Assembly: GCA_009775355.1 (NCBI GenBank)
Contig: VSPN01000053.1
Location: 1-16,861, forward strand
Length of the DNA: 16,861 nucleotides
Direction of reading: 5' to 3'
From: Muribaculaceae bacterium
GTDB taxonomy: Bacteria > Bacteroidota > Bacteroidia > Bacteroidales > Muribaculaceae
The notes beneath the pieces were generated by a model, which searched no databases, was not told the DNA's origin, and saw only the letters and a program-made list of their open reading frames with translations. Numbering within the stretch: the first letter of the stretch is position 1; every line of letters starts with the position of its first letter. Positions 14,204 to 16,861 of this stretch are shown one piece after another. The position numbers were made by a program, and so were the translations under genes.

Positions 14204-16786
14204 TCAGAATGCGAAATGAAAGGAAAAACGCAGACCTGAGTTAGGAGCTCCCGGCTTGTCTCGGTATGTAAGTCGCCAGATATAGTCAAGTCTAAGGAAG
14301 GTCAGAATGTTGTCAATGCCGGCACCGATCTCCATATAAGGAGTCCTACCCATGACCTGAGTCACATCTCCTGCCGGAAAGCGAAATAGATTGTCGTTAT
14401 ACGCCGGATTGTTCTTTTCAGTCAGACTCCCCATGAACCCCTTGAATGTAAACACTTCACGCAACCTCAGTTTTTTCAGCAGAGGAATACGATTGAATAT
14501 CAGTCCGTTCAGATTATAGTTAAGATCAAGTGAGACATACTGGTCCATGGCGAATTCCATGGGGTTAAGCAAACTGAATGTTTCGGACTGCACGGTATAG
14601 GCCACATTGGCATTCTGCCATAGAAGAGCAGGAAACTGCACCTGATTCCACAGTTTGGCGGCCTTGAAAATCACATCTGCATAACCGAAAGCAGAGAACC
14701 AGAACCGTTTCTGAAGACAGAATTCCGTGAGGTTCAACGTATATTCCGATCCGAAAAGCCCTTTGGGTCCGAACGAATGGGCAAGAATCAGGCATATTGC
14801 ATCCCTGTTGATATTGCGTCGTTCGTTATAGGTCTGCATGAACTTCTCTCCGGGCGCATAGCGCAGCTGAACACGCATACTGTTCTGAGTATACGCGTTG
14901 ATGTTAGTGCCGTATCCGTTAACAAACGGCACGAACAGCGATGACTCCTGACGCTGGTGGCTCACCGAAGCATGAAGCGAAAGATTGTTGAGCCATTCGA
15001 TATTATATTCAAGCTTTGCGAGACGCTCATATGTGGTCAGGTTGCTGTCAAGCCTCTTGACAGAGTTAAGCAAATTGCTTGCCGAATTGGTCATATAATG
15101 CTGCCCGAGCTTGTTGACATCATACTTGTACGTGGCACGTATGCCGTTCATCGGAAATTCACGCGAATGATATTTCTTTCTATTGAAGGAATATTCAAGT
15201 TCGGCACTGTATTTCCACCTGTGATCCTTGAGACCGTATGCAACATAACCGCGTCCGAACAGCCGGTCCGACAGATTGGCGGTCGTCAGTCCGCCCAACG
15301 CAAGGCGCAGGCCTTCAGTGGCATTGTAACTTATGAATGTATCGATCGGACCGAAGTCAAACTTGCTCTTCTTCCCAGTCACCACATATCCCTTTATTAT
15401 GAGCTCAACCACTTTCGATGTCCAGTAGATCACCGGCAGTTTACGAAAGGGAGACTCGTCGACGGCAAGCTTGCTTTCAGCATAAGAAAGCGGAAGCATA
15501 CGGGCTGACTGCCAGAAATCAGCGCCATGGCCTTCGGCATCATCAATCACGAAAAGATTACCGATCTTTCCGTAATAGTCTTTCATGTCTTCGCGTATAT
15601 CGTACGACTGATGGTCATAACGCGACTGGCGCGACATGTATGCCTGCCCGACAGCACCGGCTATATGAAGTTCGACCACCATGTCATCAAGTGTCTTGTG
15701 TGTGTACCCGAGAGAATCCATTCTGAAATTCTGGCTGAGATACATGTTTTCAACATAGTTCACATTGGCGGCTTTCGGAAGACGCATCATGACCCTGCGA
15801 ACATATTTGATTGAGTCATTGACAGGAATATACAGTTTCCCGTTGAATCCCATCGACTCCGGATTGTGGGGTGCGAACGAAAGTTCCACACAACGGTCCT
15901 GTCCGATCAGCACCGTATCTACAATATGATACTTGTAATAATCGGCACCAATGGCCGACAACGGACTTACAAACCTGTTGCGCATCACCGGTATGTCATT
16001 TGCATACACATCGACTTCCCGGAGCACATCCTCGAATAGGGCTCTAGTATAACTCTCGTCAAGAGATTTGTCTACTCCGTTGTTTCTCTGGGCCACAACA
16101 ATCTCCTTGGTCTTGCCGCCATTTTCAGATATGCTGGTCACGAGTTTCTCTTTAAGCGACAGATCGAGAATACGCTTACCAGTCCAGACGCCAGTATCGA
16201 CAAGCTCCGAAATTGCCTTGAATTTACCTTTTACATTTCCTGCAGAATCCGGCAGGTATCCGTTGTAGTTGTTAAGGCCCAGAACCATCTTATCATAGCG
16301 GTCATAACTGTAATACTGATTTACAGTCGGATCATGCTTATCTCTGTCGGAGCGGACACGCCGCATGAGTTCGACGGCAGGATTGTTCTTCTTGGAATAT
16401 TTCTGTTTTTTAGGCTTGATCACCACCTCGACAAGTTCCGTTGAAGAGGGTGACATCATGAATCTCATGGTGTCGCGTCCAGCGGTCACTGTCATGCTCT
16501 CTGGCAAGTAACCGAGAGAAGTCACTTCCACACTCGCCCCTACAGGCAGATACAACGTAAAGATTCCGTTGAGATCCGTGGTAGTTCCCTTCTTGTTCTT
16601 CTTGGAATATACATTGACAAATGATAATCTCTCTCTGTTTTCAGAATCAGTGACAACACCGACGACCTTCTTCAGAGTAGGTTTTGCCGCATGCGCCTCA
16701 AATCCGAAACAGGAAGAGATTGCTGTGACCATCAGAGCGGCATACTGAAATACAGAAAAGAATTTTTGCTTGAGCGATTTAGCCAT
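14204..16786 (-). CDS. DUF5686 outer-membrane protein with carboxypeptidase-regulatory-like domain
   Basis: An 860-residue surface protein typical of Bacteroidetes. Residues 1-33 form a signal peptide (basic start, hydrophobic core, AHA-A cleavage-like site). Residues about 40-115 are a CarboxypepD_reg-like beta-sandwich (KVVGVVTDSENRERLSFVNV, then TTTDLNGIFTLYLP and VTSLGYLPE). The DUF5686 region starts at the hallmark KYSKKNNPAVELMRRV (about 129-144) and leads into a long C-terminal beta-strand-rich part ending in an aromatic strand (FSFHFAF), consistent with an outer-membrane barrel. It resembles a TonB-like accessory architecture but has no plug domain that I can see. Function is unknown. 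It converges on the ZIP gene with 7 bp between and no terminator hairpin. Confidence 0.92.
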   Translation of the reverse strand: MAKSLKQKFFSVFQYAALMVTAISSCFGFEAHAAKPTLKKVVGVVTDSENRERLSFVNVYSKKNKKGTTTDLNGIFTLYLPVGASVEVTSLGYLPESMTVTAGRDTMRFMMSPSSTELVEVVIKPKKQKYSKKNNPAVELMRRVRSDRDKHDPTVNQYYSYDRYDKMVLGLNNYNGYLPDSAGNVKGKFKAISELVDTGVWTGKRILDLSLKEKLVTSISENGGKTKEIVVAQRNNGVDKSLDESYTRALFEDVLREVDVYANDIPVMRNRFVSPLSAIGADYYKYHIVDTVLIGQDRCVELSFAPHNPESMGFNGKLYIPVNDSIKYVRRVMMRLPKAANVNYVENMYLSQNFRMDSLGYTHKTLDDMVVELHIAGAVGQAYMSRQSRYDHQSYDIREDMKDYYGKIGNLFVIDDAEGHGADFWQSARMLPLSYAESKLAVDESPFRKLPVIYWTSKVVELIIKGYVVTGKKSKFDFGPIDTFISYNATEGLRLALGGLTTANLSDRLFGRGYVAYGLKDHRWKYSAELEYSFNRKKYHSREFPMNGIRATYKYDVNKLGQHYMTNSASNLLNSVKRLDSNLTTYERLAKLEYNIEWLNNLSLHASVSHQRQESSLFVPFVNGYGTNINAYTQNSMRVQLRYAPGEKFMQTYNERRNINRDAICLILAHSFGPKGLFGSEYTLNLTEFCLQKRFWFSAFGYADVIFKAAKLWNQVQFPALLWQNANVAYTVQSETFSLLNPMEFAMDQYVSLDLNYNLNGLIFNRIPLLKKLRLREVFTFKGFMGSLTEKNNPAYNDNLFRFPAGDVTQVMGRTPYMEIGAGIDNILTFLRLDYIWRLTYRDKPGAPNSGLRFSFHFAF

Positions 16787-16796
16787 AGAAGTTGTT

Positions 16797-16827
16797 CAAA
16801 CTTATTTCAAGATGTTAATAATACAGT
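16797..16827 (-). promoter_or_regulatory. Promoter of the DUF5686 gene, very close to its start codon
   Basis: On the minus strand TAAGTTTG (16804 to 16797) is a perfect -7 element. A CTG (16824-16826) sits 19 bp upstream, one mismatch from the -33 TTG. Transcription would start within about 8 nt of the ATG at 16786, so the message would have almost no leader. Confidence 0.5.
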
Positions 16828-16861
16828 AAAATAATAAAAATACAGCGCATTCAGCAAAGGG

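Noticed and set aside
14957..15508. 183-codon open frame opposite the DUF5686 gene.
   Set aside because: No family resemblance, and fully inside a strongly supported coding sequence on the other strand.

Overview
The window looks like a core chromosomal segment of a gut-type Bacteroidales bacterium, plausibly a Muribaculaceae relative. The reasons are a DUF5686/CarboxypepD_reg outer-membrane barrel, a PG_1098-type THUMP-like methyltransferase, a long cytoplasmic TPR protein, a thi cluster with tyrosine-dependent ThiH (an anaerobe's choice) and promoters fitting the Bacteroidetes -33 TTTG / -7 TAnnTTTG pattern. The family-level placement is inference. No mobile elements, CRISPR arrays, tRNA or rRNA genes were seen.

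Left part (1-5357): the 3' end of a TrkH-type potassium transporter converges on a short, single-domain malic enzyme, with a large perfect hairpin between them. Divergent from the malic enzyme is a two-gene unit of a SAM-dependent methyltransferase and a cytoplasmic TPR protein. The TPR gene converges on dnaA, with a small hairpin over the dnaA 3' end.

Middle (5358-7366): dnaA on the minus strand is followed by about 620 bp without a convincing gene. This stretch holds an AT-rich part with ATATACA repeats, an 11-bp inverted repeat built on TGTTCCAC, a textbook Bacteroidetes promoter reading right, and a roughly 250-nt leader that can fold but shows no TPP riboswitch consensus.

Thiamine operon (7367-12692): thiS, a ThiE/TenI-family paralogue, thiE, thiG, thiC and thiH, closed by an intrinsic terminator. 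ThiC makes the pyrimidine HMP-P. ThiH plus ThiS/ThiG make the thiazole, and the TenI-like protein may aromatise it. ThiE couples the two halves to thiamine phosphate. thiF, which charges ThiS, and thiD are not in the cluster.

Right part (12715-16861): an iron-type superoxide dismutase with its own strong terminator and a ZIP-family metal transporter. The ZIP gene converges within 7 bp on the DUF5686 outer-membrane protein gene, whose promoter sits almost on its start codon.

The most unusual thing is the thi operon leader. Bacteroidetes thi operons are normally controlled by TPP riboswitches. This one has a good promoter and a long leader with two foldable domains and mutually exclusive pairing options, but no recognisable THI-box.
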